From NCBI RefSeq assembly GCF_029255145.1, contig NZ_JAPUVQ010000145.1, forward strand, positions 54,590 through 118,589: DNA of 64,000 bases. Direction: 5' to 3'. Made by a program: the position numbers and the translations under genes. Of the stretch, positions 24,558 to 33,886 are shown piece by piece. The notes beneath the pieces are model-generated. The model worked only from the letters and a program-made list of their open reading frames with translations, made no database searches and was not told where the DNA came from. Positions within the stretch are counted from its first letter, which is position 1. Each line of letters opens with the position of its first letter. Origin of the DNA: Accumulibacter sp003538495. Its GTDB lineage: Bacteria > Pseudomonadota > Gammaproteobacteria > Burkholderiales > Rhodocyclaceae.

Positions 24558-27500
24558 ATGCCGATCCAAGCCGGCGACGTGAAACTGCTGAAATCTGCCG
24601 TGATGGCGGATGTGCCTGAGGGCGGTGGTGCGCCCACTGGTCAGCGAATAGCCGATGGGGTGTCGAACGCGATCTTCCCCGACATTTCCGAGGTGGATCG
24701 TGCCGGCGGTCGGGTCAATTTGCGCAAGTCCTTCGTCTCGGTGCAGACCGACGATACCGACACCTATTTCGGGGCCAACGTCATCGTGGCCGAGCCGCCT
24801 GCCGATCCCAGGGTCAGCGTCACGCTGTTCTCTACCGAACGGACCTTCGACACTCGCGAGCAGGCGCAAGTCCGCATCGAGGCCTACCTCAACAAGGGCC
24901 CGGAATGGGCGGGCTACCTGTTCGAAAACCACATCGCCGGTCAGCGGGTGATCCAGCTTTTTCAGCGCACGACCGACACCGTTCCCAATGTTGGCCAGAC
25001 CTTGGTCTTGATCGAGAACGAGGGGCTGGGCACGCAGAAAGAGCAGTACATCCGGGCCACCTCAGTCTCGGTGGTCGAGCGCACCTTCACCTACAACAAC
25101 GACCAGGACTACAAAGCCAGTGTCGTCACCGTCGATATCAGCGATGCCCTGCGTTACGACTTCGCGGGCTCGCCCGCGACGCGGACGTTCACACGCGCAA
25201 CGAACAGCACTAAGGTGCGGGACACGGTCGTGGCCGACGCTGGAACCTACGTCGGCGTCGTTCCGCTGACCCAGGCAGCAGCTCTTGGCGACTTCACGAT
25301 CAAGGGCACCTCGATTTACACGCAGTTGGTGCCCAGCGCCCAGACTGAGACGCCGATTTCCTTCGTTCCGCCGTATGCGGCCGCAGGGTTGCCTGTGCCC
25401 GGTGCTGTGCCGGTCAGCTATACGGCCAGCCACGCGTGGACGGCGAGCACCAAGTTCAACTTGCCTGGCGGTTGCTTGCCCGGGTCACTGACCATTGGCA
25501 CGGACGGCATCACGATCTTCGACGACGCCGGTCTACTTAAGACCGCCAGCGGCACGATGGGCACCATCGACTACGCCAACGGCATCCTGACCCTCAATTC
25601 GGGGTCGATGTCGAACGCGAAATCCATTACCTACACGCCCGCCGCGCAGATTCTGCGTGCGCCGCAAAGCTCGGAAATCCCGGTCACGCCCGAATCCCGC
25701 AGCCAGTCCTACGTGGGCACAGTCAATCCGGTGCCGCAGCCCGGCACGCTGACGATCAGCTACATGGCTCAGGGCCGCTGGTACGTGTTGTCCGATGCCG
25801 GTAACGGCTCCCTCAAGGGCCTAGATGCCAGCTACGGCGCGGGTACCTTCAACCGGAACACCGGCGCGTTCGTCGTCACCTTGGGCGCATTGCCCGACGT
25901 CGGCAGTTCGCTCGTGCTGACCTGGAATGTGCCGACGCAGGAGACGCAGCAACCATCCACTACCCTGAAGGCCGCCCAGAGCCTTGCCTTGAACCCGCCT
26001 GCGGGGACTTCGGTGCAACCCGGGTCGCTCACAGTGTCCTGGGAGTACGGCGGCGCCAAGACGGCAACGGCGGCTACCTCAGGCGCACTGTCCGGGGCGG
26101 CCACCGGCAACTTGAGCGTCGCGCAGAACCGCGTGGACTTCGCACCCAACGTGCTGCCGTCGGTCGGAACACAGATCACCGTCACTTACGTTGCAGGCCC
26201 CAAGCAGGAAGACTCGTTCTCTCACCCCTCCCGCAATGGCGCGGGGACGCTGCCGGTCACCGCGACCTTGGGGACCATCGAACCCGGATCGCTCGAGGTG
26301 GAATGGAACACGCTGACGGATACGACTGGGCTGGGCGTTTACACGCAAAAGCAGATTCAAGAAATGGGGATCGGCCTGTGGAATGGCGTCGATCCGACGC
26401 AAATTGCCCGAGACGACGGCGCTGGCCGAGTGCTGCTCAATGGTTCGGTGGTCGGATCGGTGGACTACGCGACCGGATTGGTGGTGTTCCAACCTGATGT
26501 CACGATCAAGATTCCTCGACCGGTTTACACCTCGCAGCGTCTGGGCTGGGGTAGCGCTGGGTTGATGTTCAGGTTGAACTACGCGGGCATCCAATACATC
26601 GACGCGCCATCGATGTACCCGAACGACGAATCCGGCTATGTGAAGCTGCGCTACAACAGCGCGGGCTCGACCAGCAACCACTCGGAAACCTTCCAGTTCC
26701 TGCCAGCCTTCAAACTGGTGCCGGGTGTCAATGCCCAGGTGGTGACGGGCACAGTTCTGCTCACCGCTGCAGGTGCGCAGCCCTGGGGTGACAACGGCCA
26801 GGGCACCCTGCGAGAGTTCACCACCGGCGGATGGGTTACGCGCGGCACGATCAACTATCTGTCGGGCGATGTTGCGCTGACCTCCTGGACGGCAGGAACG
26901 AACAACGCCATCACCCGGACCAGTTGCGTGACCACGGTGGGCGAGAACATCTCCAGCGAGTTCGTGTTCCGTACCGGGGCCGCTCCCTTGCGTCCAGGGT
27001 CGCTGTCGATCCAGTTTGCCCGCGCCATCGGTGGCACGCAAAGTGTCAGCGCCGGGATCGACGGCAAGATCGATGCTCCCGGCGTCAGCGGTAGCGTGGA
27101 CTACGAGACCGGGCTGGTGCGGGTGCGTTTCGGGAGCGTGGTCACGGCGGCCGGCAATGAAGCAGAGCCGTGGTTCGATGCCAGCAACGTCAGTACCGAC
27201 GGCAAGATCTTCAAACCGGAACCTGTAGCCGCTTCCAGTGTGCGCTACAGCGCGGTGGCCTACAGCTATTTGCCGCTGGACGCAGATCTGCTGGGCATCG
27301 ACCCGGTACGCCTGCCCAGCGATGGGCGCGTACCGATCTTCCGTCCCGGTGGGTTTGCGGTGGTAGGCCACACAGGACGCATCACGACCTCGGTCATCAA
27401 CGGCCAGACCATCGACTGCGGTCGGGTCCGTCTGTCCCGGGTCCGGATCGTGGGCAACGATGGCGTGGTGATTCCGACTGGCTACACAGCCGACCTCGAA

Positions 27501-28154
27501 GCCGGGACAGTGACCTTCAGCAACGTCAGTGGTTACAGCCAGCCCGTCACCATCGAGCACCGCATCGAGGACATGGCGGTGGTCCGGGATGCGCAGATCA
27601 ACGGCGAGATCAGTTTCACGCGCGCACTGACCCATGACTATCCGCTCGCCACGCCGGGCGATCCCCGTTCCGGCAGTTTCGTGGCCAGCGCCTTGATGGC
27701 CGGCGATCTATTCGCCCGCGTCAGCCTGGTGTTCGACCAAGCCTCCTGGAGTGGTACGTGGTCCGACAGCCTGTCGGGTGGATCGGCCACGGCCACCTTC
27801 AACAACACCCAGTACCCGATCCGTGTCACCAACCGGGGTGCGCTGACCGAGCGCTGGATCGTGCGCTTCACCAACAGCACTGCCTTCGAGGTGATCGGTG
27901 AAAACGTGGGCGTGATCGCATCCGGCAACACCAGCACCGACTGCGCCCCGAACAACCCGTCAACCGGCGTGCCGTATTTCTTCCTGCCGGCGCTCGGTTG
28001 GGGCAACGGATGGGCGACCGGCAACGTGCTGCGCTTCAACACCATCGGCGCGCAGTTTCCCGTCTGGGTGGTGCGCACGGTTCAGCAGGGACCGGAAACG
28101 GTACCCGACGATGCCTTCACCTTGCTGTTGCGCGGCGATGTGGACACGCCTTGA
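24558..28154 (+). CDS. Large repetitive tail protein
   Basis: 1198 residues, beginning one base after the previous stop. At least four similar segments combine a PGSL(T/E/S)-type strand (GSLTVSWEYGG, GSLEVEWNTLT, GSLSIQFARAI) with a G-(S/T)-(I/V)-D/N-Y-x-x-G turn (GTIDYANGILTL, GSVDYATGLVVF, GTINYLSGDVAL, GSVDYETGLVRV). This suggests tandem beta-sandwich domains lining the tail tip or a side fibre. No enzymatic motif seen. By order it occupies the tail-tip region downstream of the tape measure. Confidence 0.7.
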   Translation: MPIQAGDVKLLKSAVMADVPEGGGAPTGQRIADGVSNAIFPDISEVDRAGGRVNLRKSFVSVQTDDTDTYFGANVIVAEPPADPRVSVTLFSTERTFDTREQAQVRIEAYLNKGPEWAGYLFENHIAGQRVIQLFQRTTDTVPNVGQTLVLIENEGLGTQKEQYIRATSVSVVERTFTYNNDQDYKASVVTVDISDALRYDFAGSPATRTFTRATNSTKVRDTVVADAGTYVGVVPLTQAAALGDFTIKGTSIYTQLVPSAQTETPISFVPPYAAAGLPVPGAVPVSYTASHAWTASTKFNLPGGCLPGSLTIGTDGITIFDDAGLLKTASGTMGTIDYANGILTLNSGSMSNAKSITYTPAAQILRAPQSSEIPVTPESRSQSYVGTVNPVPQPGTLTISYMAQGRWYVLSDAGNGSLKGLDASYGAGTFNRNTGAFVVTLGALPDVGSSLVLTWNVPTQETQQPSTTLKAAQSLALNPPAGTSVQPGSLTVSWEYGGAKTATAATSGALSGAATGNLSVAQNRVDFAPNVLPSVGTQITVTYVAGPKQEDSFSHPSRNGAGTLPVTATLGTIEPGSLEVEWNTLTDTTGLGVYTQKQIQEMGIGLWNGVDPTQIARDDGAGRVLLNGSVVGSVDYATGLVVFQPDVTIKIPRPVYTSQRLGWGSAGLMFRLNYAGIQYIDAPSMYPNDESGYVKLRYNSAGSTSNHSETFQFLPAFKLVPGVNAQVVTGTVLLTAAGAQPWGDNGQGTLREFTTGGWVTRGTINYLSGDVALTSWTAGTNNAITRTSCVTTVGENISSEFVFRTGAAPLRPGSLSIQFARAIGGTQSVSAGIDGKIDAPGVSGSVDYETGLVRVRFGSVVTAAGNEAEPWFDASNVSTDGKIFKPEPVAASSVRYSAVAYSYLPLDADLLGIDPVRLPSDGRVPIFRPGGFAVVGHTGRITTSVINGQTIDCGRVRLSRVRIVGNDGVVIPTGYTADLEAGTVTFSNVSGYSQPVTIEHRIEDMAVVRDAQINGEISFTRALTHDYPLATPGDPRSGSFVASALMAGDLFARVSLVFDQASWSGTWSDSLSGGSATATFNNTQYPIRVTNRGALTERWIVRFTNSTAFEVIGENVGVIASGNTSTDCAPNNPSTGVPYFFLPALGWGNGWATGNVLRFNTIGAQFPVWVVRTVQQGPETVPDDAFTLLLRGDVDTP

Positions 28155-28166
28155 GCGGAGAAATAG

Positions 28167-29435
28167 ATGACTGATTTGAGCGTCAAATACTTCAACAGTG
28201 GCATGGCCGGCGCCCCTCAGGTGTCCAACGCCTGGGGCGATCTGGTCAACATGCTCGATGCGGTGCTCGTTAACGGCTTCAACCTTAAGGGGATCGACCG
28301 TCTGAGCTTTGCCGATGGTTTGGCCACGGCGACGGTCACCACCGGCCACAGCTATCTCAAAGACCAGGTGGTGCTGATCGAGGGGGCCAACGAAGCCGCT
28401 TACAACGGCCAGTTTCGCGTGCTCGCAGTCACCGCCACCACCTTCAGTTATGCGGTCACGGGCACACCGGCATCACCTGCCACCACGGCCACCAGCCTGT
28501 CGGCCAAGGTGGCGCCCCTGGGGTGGGAGATCGCCTTCTCCACCACCCACAAGCGCGCCTACCGCAGCTTCCACCCGCAATCGCCGGGCAACCTGCTATT
28601 GATCGACGACAGCCTGAAAGGCGCGTCCTACGGCACCACCTGGGCCAAATGGGCCAACGTCGGCATCGTCGAAGACATGGCCGACATCGGGACCATCGTC
28701 GGCGCCCAAGCCCCGTTCGATCCGAGCAAACCGAACCAGAACTGGACGCAGTGGGAAGCCAACCAGTGGGGCTGGCACAAGTGGTACCACGCGCAGCAAG
28801 GTGGGTACGAGAACTATGGCGACAGCGGTGGCGGCAACCGCAACTGGGTGCTGGTGGGTGACGATCGCCTGTTCTTCCTGTTTGTGACGAATGCGGCGGG
28901 GTACAACTGGTACGGACGCAATTTCTATTGCTTCGGCGACCTCGAAAGTTTCAAACCGGGTGACCGGTACCACACCGTGCTGTGCGCGGATGACCGCTAC
29001 TGGAGCATCAACAACCAGTATTCAAGTTACCCCGGTCAGTACAACGGCTATGGGCTGACCCACTCGCTGGACGTCGGGGGCAAGGTCATCCTGCGCAACC
29101 ACACCCAGGTCGGCAATTATGTGCGTTGGGGGGTGACATCGCTCAACACCAACAACGGTCAGCAGGTGTGCGGACGCGGCAATCTGCCGTTTCCCAATGG
29201 GGCTGACTACAGCCTGTGGCTGATGCCGACCTATGTGCGGCAGGAAGACGGACACCTGCGCGGGATGATGCCGGGCATGTACTGGATGCACCAGGATCGG
29301 CCCTATACCGACCAGACCATCATCGACAACGTCGTGGGCCAGTCAGGTCGACGCTTTCTGCTGGTCCGCACCCAGTACAGCTCGGAGTCTGAAGGGGCGC
29401 AGGTGGCGTTCGACATTACCGGGCCATGGCGGTGA
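28167..29435 (+). CDS. Tail protein, candidate receptor-binding
   Basis: A 422-residue protein with an N-terminal Gly/Thr-rich domain (TGHSYLKDQVVLIEGANEAAYNGQFRVL) that resembles a small Ig-like adaptor, and a large C-terminal part rich in Trp, Tyr, Asn and Gly (WGWHKWYHAQQGGYENYGDSG broken into shorter motifs), the composition of sugar-binding or adhesive proteins. No family recognised. Position in the tail-tip block suggests a role in host contact. Confidence 0.6.
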   Translation: MTDLSVKYFNSGMAGAPQVSNAWGDLVNMLDAVLVNGFNLKGIDRLSFADGLATATVTTGHSYLKDQVVLIEGANEAAYNGQFRVLAVTATTFSYAVTGTPASPATTATSLSAKVAPLGWEIAFSTTHKRAYRSFHPQSPGNLLLIDDSLKGASYGTTWAKWANVGIVEDMADIGTIVGAQAPFDPSKPNQNWTQWEANQWGWHKWYHAQQGGYENYGDSGGGNRNWVLVGDDRLFFLFVTNAAGYNWYGRNFYCFGDLESFKPGDRYHTVLCADDRYWSINNQYSSYPGQYNGYGLTHSLDVGGKVILRNHTQVGNYVRWGVTSLNTNNGQQVCGRGNLPFPNGADYSLWLMPTYVRQEDGHLRGMMPGMYWMHQDRPYTDQTIIDNVVGQSGRRFLLVRTQYSSESEGAQVAFDITGPWR

Positions 29436-29438
29436 TTT

Positions 29439-30542
29439 ATGAGCCGCTTATTACTGGCCAGACTGGGCACGGGCAACACCGTGCCTTTCTTCAACAACTA
29501 TGGCGTGTCCAAGGACGGCAACCCCTGGGGTGATGGTGGATCGGACACTTTCGACGGCACCTCGGGCGCCCAGGTCAGCAGTTCGACGGGCTGGGTGCGT
29601 ATCGCGGGCAACACCTACACCACCCCGGACGGCTCGATCGATATCACCAAGGCGCTGGGCTCGGATGCGGTCGACATCGGCGTCTACTCCGGCTGGGCCG
29701 TGGCGGGGATCTGGGTGTGCGAAATCGAACTGGGGCACGAACCGCTCACACCGCTGAACTTCCGTTTCTGGTGCAACACCGGCTACGACGGCAGTAACGC
29801 GACCGGGATGGTCACGCGGCCCTATGAGCTGGCCGGTGAAACCTACGAGCTCAAGACCGTCTGGAGCACCAACAGCTTCCAGGATTCGTGGCCAACGACG
29901 GGCGAGACGCAGCTGACAGTGACCATCGTGCCCTATCTGGCCGAGCACAACCTTCCGGGCGCCAACCCGTTTCAGTTCAGTCGTTCCGGCGATTCAGTCG
30001 ACCACTTCGTCAATGGCGTCTCGCGCGGCGCGACGATGTACATCCAGTGGGGCAAGGCCAGTGTTGCGGAGGTCCAGGACTGGATCATCGGTGATCTGGT
30101 GGCCAGCGAAGAGTTCACGAACCCGCCGCATGAACGCACCTTGCTGCTCAACACGGCACCGGGTGCGCGTTGTGCGGTGCTGCCCCATTGGCACAGCCCG
30201 AACTCGGTGCTGTGGGACCGCGTCGATGGGTTTGATGCCTGCTGGCATGCCTTGCCCAAGTTTCGGCGCAACATCCACTTTGGTGGTGCTGGACTCATCA
30301 CCGGTTCCGTCAAGGAGAAGGCCGTTCAAGCCAGCACGCCCAACCGAGCGCTGGTGCGTCGGGTTCAACTCTTCAGCGCTCAGACGAACCTGCTGGTGGC
30401 CGAGACCTGGAGCGCTGCTGACGGCAGCTACCGCTTTGATCACCTCGACCCTGATCAGCGCTTCACGGTCGTCGCGCACGACCACGAGCATCACTACCGG
30501 GCGGTGATCGCCGATCGGCTGCAGCCGCAGGTGATCGCATGA
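29439..30542 (+). CDS. Tail protein with C-terminal carboxypeptidase-regulatory-like domain
   Basis: A 367-residue protein of the tail-tip block. The N-terminal part is Gly/Trp-rich (FFNNYGVSKDGNPWGDGGSD). Residues 295-360 form a short beta-sandwich (RVQLFSAQTNLLVAETWSA, then ADGSYRFDHLDPDQRFTVVA) resembling carboxypeptidase-D regulatory or SdrD-B repeats. A similar domain is present in the 799-residue protein at 31440, so the two may share a partner. It overlaps the next gene by ATGA. Confidence 0.65.
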   Translation: MSRLLLARLGTGNTVPFFNNYGVSKDGNPWGDGGSDTFDGTSGAQVSSSTGWVRIAGNTYTTPDGSIDITKALGSDAVDIGVYSGWAVAGIWVCEIELGHEPLTPLNFRFWCNTGYDGSNATGMVTRPYELAGETYELKTVWSTNSFQDSWPTTGETQLTVTIVPYLAEHNLPGANPFQFSRSGDSVDHFVNGVSRGATMYIQWGKASVAEVQDWIIGDLVASEEFTNPPHERTLLLNTAPGARCAVLPHWHSPNSVLWDRVDGFDACWHALPKFRRNIHFGGAGLITGSVKEKAVQASTPNRALVRRVQLFSAQTNLLVAETWSAADGSYRFDHLDPDQRFTVVAHDHEHHYRAVIADRLQPQVIA

Positions 30543-30934
30543 CGATCACTTTGAGTACCGAACACCACTTGGCGCGCATGGAAAGCACCCGGGCCTTCCT
30601 GGACCGGGGCACTCAAGCCGCACGGGTACGCATCTACGGCGGGGTACGACCGGGGGCGCCCTCCGACAACCCGAGCAGTGTGATGCTGGTCGAAGTTCGC
30701 CTCACCCGGCCCTGCGGCAGCGTGGTCGGTGGGCAGCTGGTGCTGACCGCCCAGGAAAACGCTTTGATCACAGCGTCGGGCCTGGCGACCTGGGCGCGGT
30801 TGGTCAATGGTGAGGACGTCACAGCGATGGACCTCGATTGTTCCGATCTTGCCGGCGACGGCGAGATCCGCTTTGAGCAGACCCAGCTCTACGCGGGCGG
30901 TTACGCCCAAATGGCCAACGCCGTTCTCGGCTGA
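30539..30934 (+). CDS. Small tail-block protein
   Basis: A 131-residue protein translationally coupled to the previous gene (ATGA overlap). Beta-rich with VMLVEVRLTRPCGSVVGGQLVL and a C-terminal FEQTQLYAGGY. I recognise no family. Position suggests a minor tail component. Confidence 0.6.
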   Translation: MTITLSTEHHLARMESTRAFLDRGTQAARVRIYGGVRPGAPSDNPSSVMLVEVRLTRPCGSVVGGQLVLTAQENALITASGLATWARLVNGEDVTAMDLDCSDLAGDGEIRFEQTQLYAGGYAQMANAVLG

Positions 30935-31001
30935 GCCAGATCCGGTCGCGACCTGCGACAGGGCACAAGTTTCATTTCCATTCCACTTTCAGGAGCCATT
31001 C

Positions 31002-31427
31002 ATGGCAAACAGCCTTTACGACAAGGGCCGGCAGCGCTTTCTCGAAGCACAACTGAACTGGCTCACCGACGACATCAAGGTGGTCATGGTCGACACCGGC
31101 GTCTACACCTTTGCCTCCACCCACGAGTTCTTCGCCAGCATCCCGGTGGCCGCCCGCATCACCGCGCCCACCACGCTGACCAACAAGACCAGCACCAACG
31201 GTGCCGCCGATGCGCAGGACGTGACTTTCTCGGCGGTCAATGGCCCCTCGATCGAGGCCCTGGTGATTTACCGCGAGGTGCTGGGCACCGATGGCCTCAC
31301 GCCCGATGAGGCGGCATCGCCCTTGATCGCCTACATCGACACAGCCACCGGCTTGCCGATCACGCCCAACGGTGGCGACATCATCGTCACCTGGGACAAC
31401 GGCATCAACAAGATCTTCCGTCTGTGA
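31002..31427 (+). CDS. Small tail-block protein
   Basis: A 141-residue protein, preceded by a 67-base spacer with the ribosome-binding sequence CAGGAGCC. The pattern LTDDIKVVMVDTGVYTF, then HEFFASIP, a Gly-rich middle and a final GGDIIVTWDNGINKIFRL is shared by many small phage structural proteins near tail fibres. Function unknown. The ATG at 31002 is chosen; upstream frame is a shadow. Confidence 0.65.
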   Translation: MANSLYDKGRQRFLEAQLNWLTDDIKVVMVDTGVYTFASTHEFFASIPVAARITAPTTLTNKTSTNGAADAQDVTFSAVNGPSIEALVIYREVLGTDGLTPDEAASPLIAYIDTATGLPITPNGGDIIVTWDNGINKIFRL

Positions 31428-31439
31428 AGGGCGCTGACC

Positions 31440-33839
31440 ATGACGACCCCAGTGCGCTTCTGGCGACTCTATTTCCGCAGCGTGAACACCTACAACTACG
31501 GACAGTTGATCTTCCGTACCTTGAGGCCGCATGACGCCAACGGCAATCCGCTGATCAGCGGGGTGACCCTGTCGATCTCGGCGGGCCTGATGAACGGGAC
31601 CTCCTTCCCCTTGGTCAACCTGATCGACACCGATACCACCACGGCCACCTACTGCGGCGTGAACTACCCCGATTACCAGACGACCACGACCTGGCGCTTC
31701 GTGCAGTTCACCTACACCGACCCGGTGCTCTGGGACTACCTGCTGGCCAACCTCTCTGAGACAGCGCTCAACAGCAACTCCGTGGTGCCGGCCAACTCGG
31801 TCGACTTCTGCATCGATTCCTCCCCGGACAACGTGACCTGGAACCGCCAGGCGATGGTCTATCGTCCGGTACTCGCGGCCAACGGCGACTACAAGTTCAG
31901 CGCCACCACCAAGTCGACCACCTATCCGATCCCGTCGCGCATCAACATCGGGGGCTCGGGGGGCATCTACGGCATCGTCTCGGAAGACGGCGTGGCCCAG
32001 GCCGACCGCCCGGTGCTGCTGTTCGAGCGCGATACCTTTTACAAGGTGGGCTACACCACGACCGACCAGAACGGCGGCTACGCCTTCAACGGGCTCAATG
32101 AGAACCGCGAGTTCCTGGTCATGTCCTATGACCCCAGCGGCCCACCGTACAAAAACGCCCTGGTCTGGGACCGTATCCAGCCCATCAACACCAAGGGCAA
32201 CCTGGCGCCGCAGTCGGCTTTCTGGGCCCGGCGTTGCCGCGAGTCGTCGCTCGGCATGCTGGTGAGCTTCGCTGACTACCTGAACGGCGCGACTTACCGC
32301 TACTTCCGCTCCAACATCCTCGGCCATGCAGAAAACATGCTGCAGACCACCGAGCAGTTCTGGGGCTTCGATTTCTATCCGGACACCCGGGTGGGCGGGG
32401 CGATTCGCTTCCTGAAGTCGGGCCGGCATCTTTCGCCGACCGCCAACACCAACGGCCTGTTCATCCGTGCAGGCCAAGGCGCCATCAATGGTCGCAATCA
32501 AGCCAGCCCCCCGGAAAACTACACGAACCTCACCTGGGAATACATCTTCAAGGCGCCGGCGCCGAGTGAAACCGCGTTGATCTTCATGTGGGGTGGTCGA
32601 CGGGACTCGGACGACCACGCGTACTACGGGTACGACGACTACTGGGGCTACTACGGTATGACCGCCGGACCCACCCTTGAGGTGACCTCGGCGGTGATGA
32701 ACGTGCGTCTAGCCCTGAGCACCCGCAACCTTTCCATCGTGCGTGCCACCGCGCCCGTCATTGCAGGCGAGATCTACCACGTCATGGTGACCTACGAGCA
32801 GGACGCCAGCGTGAAACTCTACGTCAATGGCGTGCTGGTGCAGACCACCGCCATCACGGGCGGTGGGCGCTTGTGGAGCTGGCTGCGCTCGAACAACCCG
32901 ACCAACGAGAACTGGGACTACCTTGCCACCACCAACCAACCCAACGGCGCAGCCCGCCGCTTTGATGCGCTGGCCATTGGCGGTTACGGTACACCGCCCC
33001 ATGGACACGGCTCCGGTTGGGGTGCGGTGCCGGCGGCGCATGGCGGTGGGTTCGGCTTGGCTGCGATGTACTACCGAACCTTCACGGATGCCGAGGTGGC
33101 GAGCTTCTACGACTCGTACCTCAACTGGGAGACGCATGTCGTCGCGCCCAAATTCGCGGGGTACATGGCCGAGGTTGAAGCGGACAACCCGGTCTATTAC
33201 TTTCGGATGAACGAGCTGCAGAGCCAGCGTCCGATCAATGCGCTGGGTCAGCAGGATTACTTTGCCTGGTACGAGGGCAATCCGGTGTTCAACGCCCCCG
33301 GCTTCGTGACCGGATCGAGCGCCATCACCACCAGCAATGGTTCGCTGCTGATCAACAACTTCAGCACGCTGGCCTCGACCTTCACGGTCGAATGTTTCGT
33401 GCGGCCGTCTTCGGTGACGGGGACCACCCGGATCTGGCTGCTGCGCATCTATAACGGCAACCCGCCGATGTACCTCTCCCTGGTCGCCGGCAACCTGCAG
33501 TTGTCGATCGTCGATGTGACCGGTACGACCACGACGGTGTTCTTCGTCCATCCCAATCTGGTGGCCGGGTCGGCCTACCACCTGGCGGTCACCTACGACC
33601 CCTGGGTTGAAAAGAAGACCCGCCTGTACATCAACGGGGTGCAGGCCAACGAGCAGACCGCGACGGTGTTTCCCGACACCTACCGCACGGCTACGTGGCT
33701 GTGCATCGGCGCCAACGCATCGGCCACCGCGCCGAGTATCTCGGAGCGTTTCCAGGGCCAGATCGGGGAGTTCGCCGCCTACAACTACGTGCTGCCTCCA
33801 GCCCGCGTGCAAGCGCACTTTGATGCACGCAACAGCTGA
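31440..33839 (+). CDS. Tail fibre protein with two LamG-like domains
   Basis: A 799-residue fibre-like protein. Residues 170-250 form a carboxypeptidase-regulatory-like domain (GIYGIVSEDGVAQADRPVLL, then DQNGGYAFNGLNENREF). Residues 350-560 and 580-790 are concanavalin/LamG-like jelly rolls: HVMVTYEQDASVKLYVNGV in the first and AYHLAVTYDPW with TRLYINGVQAN in the second. LamG domains bind carbohydrates or surface proteins, so this is a good candidate for host recognition. The tandem arrangement suggests domain duplication. Confidence 0.78.
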   Translation: MTTPVRFWRLYFRSVNTYNYGQLIFRTLRPHDANGNPLISGVTLSISAGLMNGTSFPLVNLIDTDTTTATYCGVNYPDYQTTTTWRFVQFTYTDPVLWDYLLANLSETALNSNSVVPANSVDFCIDSSPDNVTWNRQAMVYRPVLAANGDYKFSATTKSTTYPIPSRINIGGSGGIYGIVSEDGVAQADRPVLLFERDTFYKVGYTTTDQNGGYAFNGLNENREFLVMSYDPSGPPYKNALVWDRIQPINTKGNLAPQSAFWARRCRESSLGMLVSFADYLNGATYRYFRSNILGHAENMLQTTEQFWGFDFYPDTRVGGAIRFLKSGRHLSPTANTNGLFIRAGQGAINGRNQASPPENYTNLTWEYIFKAPAPSETALIFMWGGRRDSDDHAYYGYDDYWGYYGMTAGPTLEVTSAVMNVRLALSTRNLSIVRATAPVIAGEIYHVMVTYEQDASVKLYVNGVLVQTTAITGGGRLWSWLRSNNPTNENWDYLATTNQPNGAARRFDALAIGGYGTPPHGHGSGWGAVPAAHGGGFGLAAMYYRTFTDAEVASFYDSYLNWETHVVAPKFAGYMAEVEADNPVYYFRMNELQSQRPINALGQQDYFAWYEGNPVFNAPGFVTGSSAITTSNGSLLINNFSTLASTFTVECFVRPSSVTGTTRIWLLRIYNGNPPMYLSLVAGNLQLSIVDVTGTTTTVFFVHPNLVAGSAYHLAVTYDPWVEKKTRLYINGVQANEQTATVFPDTYRTATWLCIGANASATAPSISERFQGQIGEFAAYNYVLPPARVQAHFDARNS

Positions 33840-33886
33840 GGGGTAAGAAACATGCAGTACTAAGCTGAGCCAAAAGAGGAGAACCG

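Noticed and set aside
26079..27635. 518-codon minus-strand ORF
   Set aside because: Antisense to the repetitive tail protein; composition typical of a shadow frame.
30972..32618. 548-codon minus-strand ORF
   Set aside because: Antisense to the fibre protein with LamG domains; Gly/Arg/Val-rich shadow.
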